A program made the translations under genes and the position numbers. Positions 28,875 to 39,300 of a stretch of 64,000 bases of DNA are shown here, one piece after another. Source of the DNA: Rebecca billardiae RCC1528 (Eukaryota; Haptophyta); assembly GCA_965240325.2 (NCBI GenBank), contig OZ251230.1, positions 868,001-932,000 on the forward strand, given 5' to 3'. Numbering within the stretch: position 1 is the stretch's first letter; each line of letters starts with the position of its first letter. The notes beneath the pieces were generated by a model, which was given only the letters and a program-made list of their open reading frames with translations, ran no database searches and was not told the origin of the DNA.

Positions 28875-31348
28875 TCACTGCACCGGCGGCTGCGTCGGCT
28901 CGTGCGTCTCTGCGGCGCGCACGTCAGCACCGGGCGCGGTTGCCGCATCCCTCGCCGCCCCCGCCGCCGCGTCGAGCTCGCCGGGCGCGGCCGTCTTTGT
29001 CCGGTTCACCATCTTCACGCGGTACGGCACGGCGCCCATCTTGGCCCGCAGCTCGGCGCGCTTGATCAGCTTGCGCATGTACTCCTCAGGCAGCAGCACG
29101 CGGAAGCGCGGCCGCGGCGGCAGCGGCTGGCTCGGCCGGTGCTTGAGGAGGAAGTTGCGCGCGAGGCGCCCGCGCACCACGCGCTGCACGCGCGTGACGG
29201 CGAGGACCTCGTCCTCGCTCAGCCCCTCCGCCTCCGTGCCCGCCGACTCCTCCGTGCCGCGCCGCGCGGCCACCTTGGCGGCCTTGGCGCGCACCGACGA
29301 GCGCATCGACGACGGCATGGACGTGCGGCTCATGCGGTCGAGCTCCTGCCGCAGCTCTGTGCGCTCGGCGTGGGTCTGCGCAAAGTGCTGCAGCGCCTCC
29401 CGCGCGTGCTCGTGCTCCTTGTACGCCGGGAACCACTCGCGCAGCTGCACCGCGTACGTCGTCTTGCGCTCGAACAGGTCGGCGAGCAGAATGTCGTCCC
29501 GGACCTCGTCCGGGATGAGCGGCGCGTCGCCGCCCTCCTCCGCCGCCATCTGGCTGCGCGCGCGGGCGGGGGCGCAAGGGAGGGCGGGGGCGCAACGCGG
29601 CCCGGCGCGGGGGGCGCGAGGGCGTGGGCGGGCAGGTGCGCGCGTGGCACGCTCGGGCGGCGCGGCAGGCACGCCAGCCGCCAAGTGCCGCTCCAGTCAC
29701 GACCGGCGGCGCGCGCGGCCAGGCCGGGCGCGGTGCTGCGCGGCGCAGCGGTGCTGCGCAGCGGTGCTGCGCAGCGCGGGTGCGCGAGGCCCCGCGCGCG
29801 CGCGCGCGCGCACTTGAGGACGTGCCTCCAGCGCTCGCCGAGCAGCGTGAGCTGCGCGTTGCGCACGATCGCCATCGACCTGAAGAACATCTGGATCTTG
29901 ACGACCGCGAAGCGGAAGTTGCGGATCACGCGCGACGGGATGCCGGCCGCGCCGGTCGCGGCGAGCCACTTGCGCACGATCCACGTGCTGCGCCGCTTCA
30001 CTCGGACGTGGTGGGCGAGCAGCATGCGCCAGGTGAACTTCTGGATGGTGTTGATCGCGCGCGTGAGCCGGCGCATGTAGCTGCGCCTCGTGAACGAGCG
30101 CAGCTCCCTCTGCAGCACCCGCGCCGCGCGGTGCTTCTCGCGCAGCCGCCGCTCGCGCCGCAGCGTCACGCCCAGCCGGCCGAGCGCTGTGACATACGCG
30201 TACACAGTCATCCAGCGCAGCACGGCGCGCTGCTTCTCGTCCTCGAGCTCGCGCTGGATCCGCCGCTCGCGCAGCTTGCTCAGCCTCGACAGCTCCGCCT
30301 CGAGCCGCTCCCGCTGCTCGTGGTCCACCGCCTCCTTGCGAAGCTTCGCGATGCGAATCTTCTCGTCGCGCCGCTGCGCGAGCTCCTGCAGCCGCAGGTG
30401 CCGCGCGCGCGGGCTGACCGAGCCGTCGCTCACCGCGACGATGTTGTGCTGGATGAAGCTGTCCTGGTCGCCTTGCCGCGCCGCGATCATCTCCGCTGCG
30501 CACGGGGCGGCCAGCCGGGCGGGGCGCGCGGGCGGACGCTCAGTCGCCGCCACCACAACCGTGGCGCGCTCGCCCACTCGCATCGGGCGCGCAGCGTGGG
30601 AGGCGCCAACGCTCGCGCGCGTGCGCGCACAGATTTCCTCGTAGAAGCGCTCGCGGGCCTCAGGGTCTGACCGGAGGGCGGCAAGCTTCTGCCGCACCTC
30701 CTGCCGCACCGCGCTCTGCGAATACCCGCCCCGCGCCTCCGCCACCTCGCCGGCGCTCACGAGCGAGCTGGCGCGACCGCGGTCTGAGCCCGAGGACGCG
30801 AGTCGTCGCTTGGCGGGCCGGCGGTCGGCCCTCCGCGGCTTGCGCGCGGGCGCGGCAGCCTCGATCACCGGGAGGCGCGTCACCTGCGCCGTCTGCGCCT
30901 GCTGCCCGGCGTACACCTCCGACGACGACTTCATCGTGCGCAGCAGCTCGTCGGCGGCGGTGTCGAAAGCCTCCTTGGTGAGCGGGCCGCGCCTGCCGCC
31001 TCCGTCCGCGCCGACGCGGCGGATGGCCGGCAGCGTGCGCGCGTACCTCGACACCTGCACCCGCGTGAGCACGGTGCTCCACCGCGCGTTCGCCTCCCTC
31101 GCCAGCGTCGACGCGCCGCGCGAGGACGCGCGGAAGGCCTCAGGCAGCTTGAGGTCGACCGAGCGCAGTGCGCCCTGCAGATCTGTGTGCACGGCGAGCG
31201 ACGCCGAGGGCTGGCGCTTGATGGCCGTGATCACCACCTTCGCCTCACGCCGCACCTCCTCGACGTCGCCTGACACGGGCGCCGGCGCCGCCGGCAACGG
31301 CGGCAGCTGATCACCCCCGTCATCGGTACCGTCGGGCTCCTCCTCCAT
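28875..31348 (-). CDS. IQ-motif/coiled-coil protein, one intron
   Basis: 737 aa after splicing. Exon 1 is 31348-29814 and exon 2 is 29553-28875, with a 260-bp GT-AG intron (GTGCGCGCGC..CGCAG). The joined frame is exact and reads RWRHVLNQMAAEEGG. The start at 31348 (MEEEPDGTDD) is preferred over longer frames that would run into the oppositely oriented carrier gene. The N-terminal half is disordered with basic patches. About 380-460 is a charged coiled coil (KLRKEAVDHEQRERLEAELSR), then IQ-like helices (AARVLQRELRSFTRR, TRAINTIQKFTWRML, AVVKIQMFFRSMAI, VTRVQRVVRGRLARNF). Such proteins bind calmodulin and are common in flagella and cytoskeleton. The specific role is unknown. Confidence 0.72.
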
Positions 31349-31577
31349 CGTGGGGTACAGTAACGGAATTTCTCCTCGTCGTCGAAAATCAATCTCAGGC
31401 CCGTCATCGCGAAGCGCGTGTCGTCGACGTCGGGGGATGGCGGCCCCGGCGCGCGGTGATCCGCCATCCAGCACACAAGGAGGAATATCACTACCGCCGC
31501 CGTCTGACATGACGCAGGGCGGGCCGGCTGATGCCTCCGGCTTTTCGCAGACGAAAGCGCGTCTCGGGCTAGCCGCC
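31349..31577. promoter_or_regulatory. Divergent promoter, IQ protein / mitochondrial carrier
   Basis: 229 bp between the opposing start codons (31348 reverse, 31578 forward). Both frames remain open through it, which explains longer but unlikely readings. No motif is identified. Confidence 0.4.
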
Positions 31578-32414
31578 ATGTCGACGGAGAGCTCGCGGCG
31601 CCAGTTTGCCACATCGCTCATCGCGGGCAGCATCGCGGGCTGGTCGGTCGACGTGGTGCTCTTCCCTCTGGACACGATGAAGACTCGTCTCCAGGCGGTC
31701 GGGGGATTCGCGAATGCAGGGGGTTTCCGCGGCATCTACAAAGGGCTGGCGGCCGCGGCGATCGGCTCCGCCCCCGGGGCCGCAATCTTCTTTGGCACGT
31801 ACACGCTCTCCAACGCGGAGATCCAGCGGATGGTACCGACCGCACCCGACCCGCTCGTGCACATGGCGTCCGCGTCCTTGGGCGAGCTTGTGGCGTGCTT
31901 CGTGCGGGTGCCCACGGAGATCGTGAAGCAGCGCACGCAGGCTGGACACTACCCCACGTCTGCCGCCGCTGTCCGCGACATCCTCTCGACGAATGGCGCG
32001 CACGGCCTCCTTCGCGGCTACTCGACTACGATCGCGCGCGAAATACCGTTCGCACTGGTGCAGTTCCCGTTGTACGAGCACTTTAAGGTGCGCCTTAGGC
32101 GCGCGCTCAACCGGCCGCCCAAGGCCTGGGAGGCAGCGCTCGCAGGCTCGGCCGCCGGAGCCATCGCGGCCACCGTGACCAACCCCATCGACGTTGCGAA
32201 GACGAGGATCATGCTCGCGAGCGACGCGCGCGTGCAGACAAACGCCATCGCGATGATTGCCAAGGTGGCTCGAGAGGAGGGCGTCAGGCAGCTTTTCGCG
32301 GGCGTGCTGCCCCGCGTATGCTGGATCTCGATCGGTGGCTTCGTCTTCTTCGGCTCATTTGAGGCGGCCCAGCCAGTCGTGATGGATCTGCTCTTCGGCG
32401 GCCATGCACCGTAG
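31578..32414 (+). CDS. Mitochondrial carrier, S-adenosylmethionine transporter type
   Basis: 278-aa solute carrier of the inner mitochondrial (or plastid) membrane, from the ATG at 31578. Three repeats are present, each with a Px[DE]xx[KR] signature: PLDTMKTR, PTEIVKQR and PIDVAKTR. The second repeat's R-V-P-T-E-I-V-K-Q-R-T-Q is characteristic of SAM carriers (SLC25A26, yeast Pet8). So are GFRGIYKGL and GSAPGAAIFFGTY in the first. It would exchange cytosolic SAM for S-adenosylhomocysteine. Six transmembrane helices and the normal length are present. An in-frame ATG further upstream gives no plausible leader. Confidence 0.9.
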   Translation: MSTESSRRQFATSLIAGSIAGWSVDVVLFPLDTMKTRLQAVGGFANAGGFRGIYKGLAAAAIGSAPGAAIFFGTYTLSNAEIQRMVPTAPDPLVHMASASLGELVACFVRVPTEIVKQRTQAGHYPTSAAAVRDILSTNGAHGLLRGYSTTIAREIPFALVQFPLYEHFKVRLRRALNRPPKAWEAALAGSAAGAIAATVTNPIDVAKTRIMLASDARVQTNAIAMIAKVAREEGVRQLFAGVLPRVCWISIGGFVFFGSFEAAQPVVMDLLFGGHAP

Positions 32415-32999
32415 CGCTGTCTTTCGATCTGTCTGAGTCTGACAGGCAGCCTTGATCATCATTATATTGTCAACTACATCACTTTATTGATGATCTGCTG
32501 TCTTTGATTATGATCGCGTAGTTATATATATACTGCGTAGTAGTAGTAATCAATGCGCGCCAGCGCTGATGATGATATCAGTGCTGCCATTAGTGATTAG
32601 ATTCATGAATCATTGACATGAGAGTGATGAGACATGAGTCAGCAGTCAGTCACTAGTCAGTGACAGTCATGACGATCAGTCGATCGACGATATATGATGA
32701 TGATGATGACAGCGCGATCAATTCGGACGACTCATATGACCGCGTTCCGCGGTCCTTTTCCGTAGAACCAACGCAGTTCGGGGCCCGCGGCGCAGTGGTT
32801 GAGAATGAGACTGACGAGTCAGTCAGTCCGAGTCAGAAAGACAGTTCAGCCACTCTGAGAGGGAGAGTCAGACCCGAGAAGGGCGAGAGGCGCGGACGGG
32901 CCGCGCGGGGAAGCGGGGCGGCGGCGCGCGCAGGGCGAGAGGGCGAGAGGCGCCGCGCGGCGCCGGGCCGGCGCGTGCGCGCGTGCGGGCGCACCTGCT

Positions 33000-33758
33000 T
33001 CAGCTTGCAAGGTGCTCGCGCTGCGCCATGCGCTCGACGAAGGGCCGCTGGTCGCGAGCCGGCGCGTGCGCGCGAGCGGGCGCACCTGCTTGAGGTACTC
33101 GCCCTGCGCCATGCGCTCGACGACGGGCCGCTGGTCGCTCAGCCGGCACGCCTCGTGCCGGCAGAGCGAGAGCGCGCGCCACCGTGCAGACTGCTGGCCC
33201 GCCGGCCTGCCGGCTGCGCAGCCGCGCACCGAGACCGACCGAGCGGAGCTCGGGGCGGTGGAACGAGGCGAGCGGCGCGTCGCGCCTGCCGCCGCGCGTG
33301 CGCGCCTGCTCCACCGCGCCGCCGTGCTCGCCCGCCGCCTCCTCCGCCGCGTCGGCCTCGAAGACGGCGGCTGCCAGCGGCAGGCTGAGCTGCGCGCGGC
33401 TCACTCACACTGTCTGTGAGTCCTCACGCTGCTGCCGCCGCTGCCGGACCTCCGCGCCGCCGTCGACCGAGTTGAGGAGGAGCTCGGGCTCGGCGTCGAG
33501 GCGCGAGCTCGCGTGCTCGAGCTCGCCCTTCAGCCGCGCGAGCTCCGGGCGCATCCGGCTCATCAGCTCTGCCGCGCCGCTCGCTCGGCGGCGGCGGGCG
33601 GCGCGCTCTGCTCCGGTCGGCGAGCGACGAGCTCGCGTGCTCCGGACTCGGCTCGCCCTTGCGCGCTGCTCCTCGAGTGACGAACGCGCCCGCGGGCAGG
33701 TTGTTGCCCGTCGCCCCCGCCGCGATCTCGCCGCCCCCGCCGCGATCTCGTCGCGCAT
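33000..33758 (-). pseudogene. Cargo gene fragments inside element copy 1
   Basis: On the reverse strand two patches look like exon remnants: a coiled coil (RMRPELARLKGELEHASSRL) and, after a short GTGAG..GCGCAG break, LPLAAAVFEADAAEEAAGEH. Farther on, DQRP[VF]VERMAQ occurs twice in different frames because a stretch of about 100 bp is duplicated near 33000-33150. No intact frame joins them. The parent gene is not recognised. Confidence 0.35.
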
Positions 33759-33853
33759 GTGTCCGTGGCGCGCGCCTGCGAGGTGACAGGCGGGCCGCGA
33801 GCTCAGCCTCGGGGAGAGCGGCTCAGCGAGAGGGCGAGACGCGCGGCCTGCGA

Positions 33854-33977
33854 GGCGACAGGCGCGCTCGGGGAGAGCATTTTACTATTCACATTTAGAA
33901 GTGATCAAATTTCCCGGCGACAGGCGCGCTCGGGGAGAGCATTTTACTATTCACATTTAGAAGTGATCAAATTTCCC
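33854..33977 (+). repeat. Perfect tandem duplication, 62-bp unit
   Basis: The unit GGCGACAGGCGCGCTCGGGG..GTGATCAAATTTCCC occurs twice without a mismatch, so the duplication is recent. It lies just inside the conserved right end of element copy 1. Confidence 0.9.
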
Positions 33978-34749
33978 GAGCCCTTGCCTTGCCGTTTTTA
34001 TCGGTTGGCGGTTGGCGGCAATCTCATACTTAAAATCGCGCTCGTAACGAACCGTTACACTAATGTCACGTCCAGCTGACGTCCAGATCGCACTTTACTT
34101 AAGGGAATGAGCTGGGCGCGCTTTTTTTCGGCCTAATAGACCTCTCTATGCGATCTCAAAAACTCGAAACTCGGTCTCCGCCAGCCCTAAAAATCGCCCC
34201 CCGTCGGCCGTCCCTTTTTTCTTGATCAAAGATCTTTTTGAAACGTGGTTCGGGCCCGCTGGTGCGGGCTCCACGCTGCGCGCTCCGCCCTGCACCGCGG
34301 GCCATGACGAGTATTTCGTCACGGCACGGTCGCCAGCTGGCAGGCTGCCGCTGGCAGCATGCATGCACTCGGCAGTGACTCGGCGCGCGCCGAATGATAA
34401 CATGATATGTCGTCGCGTATAGGTCTGCTATATAGCGGGCCGCACGGTGCGCGCCCGGTGCGTTGCGTCATTGCAAGGTGGTGGCACGGCCGGGCCGACG
34501 TTGGTGTCGCCCTCGCGCTCAGCTCTGCCCGAGCGCGTCAGCACGTGCCTCCCTACGCGCCTCACGCTTGCTCCGACGCGGTGCGCCAGCGGCCGCCAGG
34601 GTGCGGAATTGAGCGAACAGGGCCGCGCCCGGGGTGCGGGCTGCGCGGTGCGCCGTGAGCACGGACGCTGCGGCGCCGCGGGCGGCCCGACAAGACCAGC
34701 GGCGCCAAGTGCGCGGTGGACGCGAACGGCCCGTCGCTCTCTCGCAGCC

Positions 34750-36216
34750 TCAGCCCGGCGGGAGCAGCGGGAGCAGCGGGAACTTTTGGATGGGCAGGCG
34801 CAGCTCCCTGAGCAGCTCGCCGTGGCTCCCGGCGAACCGCGCCCACTGCCGCCACGCCGCGCTGAACGGGAAGGCGCGGCTCATTCTGGCGGCGGGCACG
34901 TTGCCGTGGAAGGCGGTGCGCCAGAGCTCCTCGTACGGCAGCGGCATGGGCATGCACTCCTTATCCGAGGGCGAGCTCTGCAGCGGCACGCTGAGCAGCT
35001 CGCTCATCTTCCCGCGCGCCCTGCTGCGCATGCAGTACTTGCCGCGGCGCGCGAGTGTGAGCGTCGTCGCCTCGTACCCCGGCCTCCCGGTCTCGTCGAG
35101 CGCGGTGGCGAGCTTCTCGAGCCTGGCGACGTGCTCGCGGAGCTGCGCCACCCGCCCCTCCACCGCCGGCCCGCCGCCCAGCGCCGCGTGCGCGCGCCGG
35201 CGGTACGCCTCGCCGCCATACCGCGCCCACAGCTCGTGGTCGCGCGGCGCGGCCGCGCGCACGAGCTCGGCGCAGCGCGCGCGGTCGGGGCAGACCATCG
35301 GCGCGCCAAAGCCGACGGGCTCGACCTCGTCCTTCGTCGCGCGCACCTTGGGCGCCTTGCGCACGTACGCCACGTCGGGCAGCCCCGAGAGCCGCTGCAC
35401 GTGCAGCAGGTGCAGGTCGAAGTCCTCGGTGCTGCCGACCACGTCCAGCTGGTCGAGGGCGCTGAACAGCTTCGCCTGCTCGGCCGAGCCGAAGCGCGCG
35501 CCGAACGCGCGCGGGTTGCAGAAGGCGTAGCGGTGGGTCCAGTCGGGGCCCGGGTCCTCGCCGCAGATCGACTCGCTCGCGTTGAACAGCAGGTGCGACT
35601 GCAGGTCCGGGTACGCGCGCACGAAGTCCGAGAAGTTGCGGCCCCAGCGCCAGATCGAGCCCTTCGTCTTGAAGGTGCACGGCCGGCCCGCGGCCTTGTC
35701 CGCCTCGCACTTCATCGCGCGCAGCTGGCGGCCCATCACCGTCCAGTGGTAGAACGAGTGGTAGAAGCTCAGCGGCTCGCGCACGCGCGTGACGAGCGTG
35801 AGCGCGCAGCCGCGCGCGCGCAGCCGCTCGCGCAGCGCCGCGAGCCGAGGCACGTCGTCGATGAAGAAGGGCACGGGGAAGTGGAGCTCGATGCACGCGC
35901 GCAGCAGGGTGGAGCCGCTGGGGGGGTTCTTGTCGAGCTCGTCAAGCAGCCCGTACCACGTGCGCCACGGCATCATGTACCCCCACTCGACGCACCGGCC
36001 GGCCGCGACGTTGTTGAGGAACACCTCGCGCATCGTCGTGCCGCCGTTCTTGTGGTTGTGCCGGTCGATGATGATCGAGCAGTTGGGCTGCGGCGCGTGC
36101 TCCCACGGCGCTAGCGTGGCGACGGACGCGTCTGCGCGTCCGCACGAGCTGCGCCCGAGCAGCGCGAGCGCCGCCGCAAGGGCCGCTGCGCGCCACTGCG
36201 GCGCTGCTCGGCCCAT
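34750..36216 (-). CDS. Secreted/Golgi sulfotransferase (type 2 family-like)
   Basis: 488 aa, ATG at 36216. An N-terminal hydrophobic anchor (AAALAAALALL) precedes the catalytic region. The PAPS-binding 5' loop is IIIDRHNHKNGGTTMREVF (about 48-66), and the 3' loop is TRVREPLSFYHSFYHW (about 143-158). The acidic/Trp-rich segment WGYMMPWRTWYGLLDEL and the Cys pairs fit lumenal carbohydrate sulfotransferases of the uronyl-2-sulfotransferase branch. A coiled segment (GRVAQLREHVARLEKLATAL) and a Pro/Leu-rich C-terminus follow. Head-to-head with TRM1, 92 bp apart. The acceptor is unknown. Confidence 0.8.
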   Translation of the reverse strand: MGRAAPQWRAAALAAALALLGRSSCGRADASVATLAPWEHAPQPNCSIIIDRHNHKNGGTTMREVFLNNVAAGRCVEWGYMMPWRTWYGLLDELDKNPPSGSTLLRACIELHFPVPFFIDDVPRLAALRERLRARGCALTLVTRVREPLSFYHSFYHWTVMGRQLRAMKCEADKAAGRPCTFKTKGSIWRWGRNFSDFVRAYPDLQSHLLFNASESICGEDPGPDWTHRYAFCNPRAFGARFGSAEQAKLFSALDQLDVVGSTEDFDLHLLHVQRLSGLPDVAYVRKAPKVRATKDEVEPVGFGAPMVCPDRARCAELVRAAAPRDHELWARYGGEAYRRRAHAALGGGPAVEGRVAQLREHVARLEKLATALDETGRPGYEATTLTLARRGKYCMRSRARGKMSELLSVPLQSSPSDKECMPMPLPYEELWRTAFHGNVPAARMSRAFPFSAAWRQWARFAGSHGELLRELRLPIQKFPLLPLLPPG

Positions 36217-36308
36217 GCCACCAACTCACACGGCTCGATCAAAACCTGGGTCCGGATGACCGACTCCATCGAAGTGCTCGAGCAGACGAGCACGAGCATC
36301 CGCCCAGC
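36217..36308. promoter_or_regulatory. Divergent promoter, sulfotransferase / TRM1
   Basis: Only 92 bp separate the two ATGs (36216 and 36309), so both transcription start sites and leaders must be very compact. No motif is identified. Confidence 0.45.
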
Positions 36309-39300
36309 ATGGCGGCCAGGCGCGAGGGCGCGGCCGTGCTGCACAACTTGGACGGCGTCTTCTACAACGAAGACGGCGTGCTGCAGCGCGATCTCACCGT
36401 GCTCTGCCTGCGCGTGCACGCACGCCGCGCCTCGGCGCTGCGCGTCCTCGACGCGATGAGCGGCAGCGGCGTGCGCGCGATCCGATACGCGCGCGAGGTG
36501 CCGGGCGTGGCCGCCGTGGTCGCCAACGACGCGAGCGCGCTGGCGGTCGACCGCATCCGCACGAACGCGCGCGCCTCGGGCTGTCCGGACGGGCTCATCC
36601 AGCCCGAGCGAGGCGATGCGGCCACGTGCATGTACGCGCGCCCGTGCGCGTTCGATGCCGTCTGCCTCGACCCGTTTGGGTCCTGCGCGCAGCTGCTGCC
36701 GGCGGCCGTGCGGTGCCTGCGGTCGGGAGGGCTGCTGTGCGCGAGCTGCACGGACATGGAGACGCTGAGCGGCGCGCACGCCGACGCGTGTGCCGCGCGC
36801 TACGCCGTGCAGCCCCTCGACGGCGCGCGCTGCGGCCCGGAGCTCGCCCTGCGCACGCTGCTCGCGTGCGCAGCGCGCGCGGCCGGCGAGGCGGGCCGCC
36901 GTGTCGTGCCGCTGCTCGCCGTCGCGGTGGACTTCTACGTGCGCGTGGTCGTGCGCGTCGAGGACGAGGAGGTCGGGGGCGGGTGGGCGGGCCGGGGCGG
37001 AGGCGTCCAGCCCGCGCGCGACGCCGCCGGCTGCAGCACCTCGGCGTGCGACCGCGCGCCGGACGCCGCCGCGTGCGACTCGGCGGACGGGCCGCGCGCG
37101 TCTCGGCCGTTGGCGCCGACGGCTGCGGCGGCGCTGCTGGTCCGGCTCTGCGCCGGCTGCGGCACTCACAGGCTGCAGGCGCTCGGCGCGGAGCTCGGCG
37201 ATGCGTGCGCGCCGTGCAGTGTGTGCGACACGCCGCCGGGCGCCGCGCCGCCTCGCCCAGCCGCGCCGGTCCCGCGGGCTGCAGCGGAGCAGGCGGGCGA
37301 CGCGGCGCCGCAGGGGCTGGCACCGCAGTGGGCAGGCCCGTACTGGGCGGGCGCGCTGAGCTCGCGGCCGTTCGTGGAGGCCATGCTCGAGGAGCTGGAG
37401 GCGGAGGAGCGGCCTCGCGCGCCGCCCGCCGCGCCACGCTCGACCCTGGGCAGCGCGCGCCAGCTGCGCGCCCTGCTGTGCGCGCTGCAAGCTGAGCTGG
37501 GCGGCGGCGGCGGCCATGCTGCGACTGCCGCCGCGAGCGCGCCCGCTGCGGCGGGGTGGGAGGCGGCTGGGCGCGGGGGCGGCGGGGAGGCTGCCGGGCT
37601 CATGCCTGCGCGCGCGGAGGGCGGCGCCGGGCTCGATGGCGCCGCGCTGTACTACAGCCTGCCGAGCATGGCACGGCTCCTGTGGGCCGGGCGGTGCGAG
37701 CACGCCGCCCCGCCCTCCGGCGCACACGCCGTCACCGACACACGCGGCGCGCACGCAGACCGGTGCGCGGCTGTCGTCTGCCCACAGTGGTTGGATGTGC
37801 GCGCCGCGCTCCGGCGCACGGGCGGCGGGGTGCACGACGCGACGCGCTCGCACGCATGCCCGCAGTCGCTCAAGACTGCCGCACCGGCGCTGGCGGTATG
37901 GGCCGCGCTCGCCGCCTGCATGGAGGCGCGCGCGGCCGGCGCGGGCGCTCCACTCGGCCAGCGGCCGCAGCGGCCGCAGCAGCCGCAGCAGCCGCAGCAG
38001 GGGCCGGGCACGCCCCCGCGGCGTCCCCCGCAGCCCACGGGGGCTGAGGCGGCCGCGGGGCAAGCGGAGCCGGGATCGTGGCGCGGAGCGAGCGTGGCGG
38101 CTTTGGGCGCCGCCCCCGCATCCGCGCCCGCATCCGCGCCCGCGGATGCGCCCACGGCCGCGCGCAAACGGCGCAAGGTGGCGGCGCCGCCTGCGTGCTG
38201 GATGGCGGCGGCTCCTGCGTGCTCGTGTGCGCCGCCGCTGCCCTCGTCGCCCGTGCCAGAAGCCCCCGCTCAAGGCGCGGGCGAGCGCCATGCCCCCCCC
38301 TGGGCGGGCACACCCGCGGCCGAGGCGGCGCCCCAGCAGGCCGCCACTGCCGCAGCCGCCGCGAGCGCGGTGCACGCCGCTGGGGGCGAGGCCGGCAGCA
38401 GCCTCGCCGCGCGCGTGTGGGCGCGCGCTCGCGCGCACGACACGCGTGCGCAGACTGGCCTGGGCGGCGAGCTGGTGGTGCCGATCGCGCCGCGCTGTGT
38501 GGAGCACGGAGCGCGGACAGGCCGCGCAGACCCCGCGCACCGCGCGCAGCACTGCGAGGACCCGCGCGCCGCGCGCCGCTGGCTGTGCACGCAGGGCCCG
38601 GGCTGGGACCCCCCCGCCTGCCCGTGCGCGCGCGGAGCGGGGAGCTCGACAAGTGGCGGCGACGACGAGGAGGAGGACGACGACGGCAACGGCGGAGACG
38701 ACGGCGACGGCGGCAACCACGGGGCTGAGGCGGCTGCGCACGCGAGCCGGGCGGCGTCTGTGCCGCGCACGCGCCACCATCGAGCGCCACCGGAGCGGTC
38801 GGAGAGCCCCGCCCTGGGCGGCGAGGGCGGCGCCCTGTGGCTGGTGTGTGCGCGCGGCGCTGGCAGCGGCGCAGCAGCGCAGCAGCCCGCGCCCATGCCT
38901 GCCGCGCTGCCACGCGCGCGGCTGTGCGCGACGCTCGGAGACGCCGTGCGCCGCGCGGCCGCGGCAGACTTGATCCTCGTGTGCTCGGGTGTGTACCACG
39001 AGCAGCTGCACCTGGGCAAGCCTCTCACCATCGCGAGCGTGGAGGCGGCGGAGGCATGCGCGCGCTCGCCTGCGCGCGCGTGGCCGGCCGAGCGAGCCGC
39101 GCGCTGCTCCGGGCGGCAGCTGCTGGCGCGTGCGCTCTCGCCGCTGCCGCCCCTCGCGGACGCGTCGGCTGAGTGCTGGGCGTGCCACGGCGCGGCGCAC
39201 GCCGCACCGTGCACTCCCGGCCCGCCGCACGGGCACCGCGCCCCGCCGGTGCCCCCGTGCGCAGTCACAATCGTCCACCGCGGCCGCGGCGACGCTCTCG

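Larger units (their letters stand above)
32735..34305 (-). mobile_element. Repeat element family 1, copy 1 (~1.57 kb)
   Basis: The left end (32735-32790) is TATGACCGCGTTCCGCGGTCC..GGGCCCGCGG. The right end, about 290 bp to 34305, closes with GCTCCGCCCTGCACCGCGGG-CCAT. The same pair of ends occurs at the same spacing in three more places (40406, 45666, 62149). The left end forms a GACCGCG-TT-CCGCGGTC hairpin. The right end, read on the reverse strand, starts with ATGGCCCGCGG. Only the ends are shared between all copies; the 1.2 kb between them is private here. No transposase, no clear target duplication. Orientation is assigned by the ATG-starting end. Confidence 0.75.

Noticed and set aside
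31349-31735. N-terminal extension of the IQ/coiled-coil gene
   Set aside because: It would overlap the carrier gene on the other strand; the ATG at 31348 is enough and leaves a normal promoter.
32735-34305. Typical Helitron (TC..CTRR ends) for element family 1
   Set aside because: A terminal hairpin and lack of target duplication are suggestive, but the ends do not read TC and CTRR in either orientation, so the class is left open.
34447-36114. 555-codon forward frame opposite the second sulfotransferase
   Set aside because: It is the antisense shadow of the sulfotransferase, Arg/Ala-rich, with no domain.
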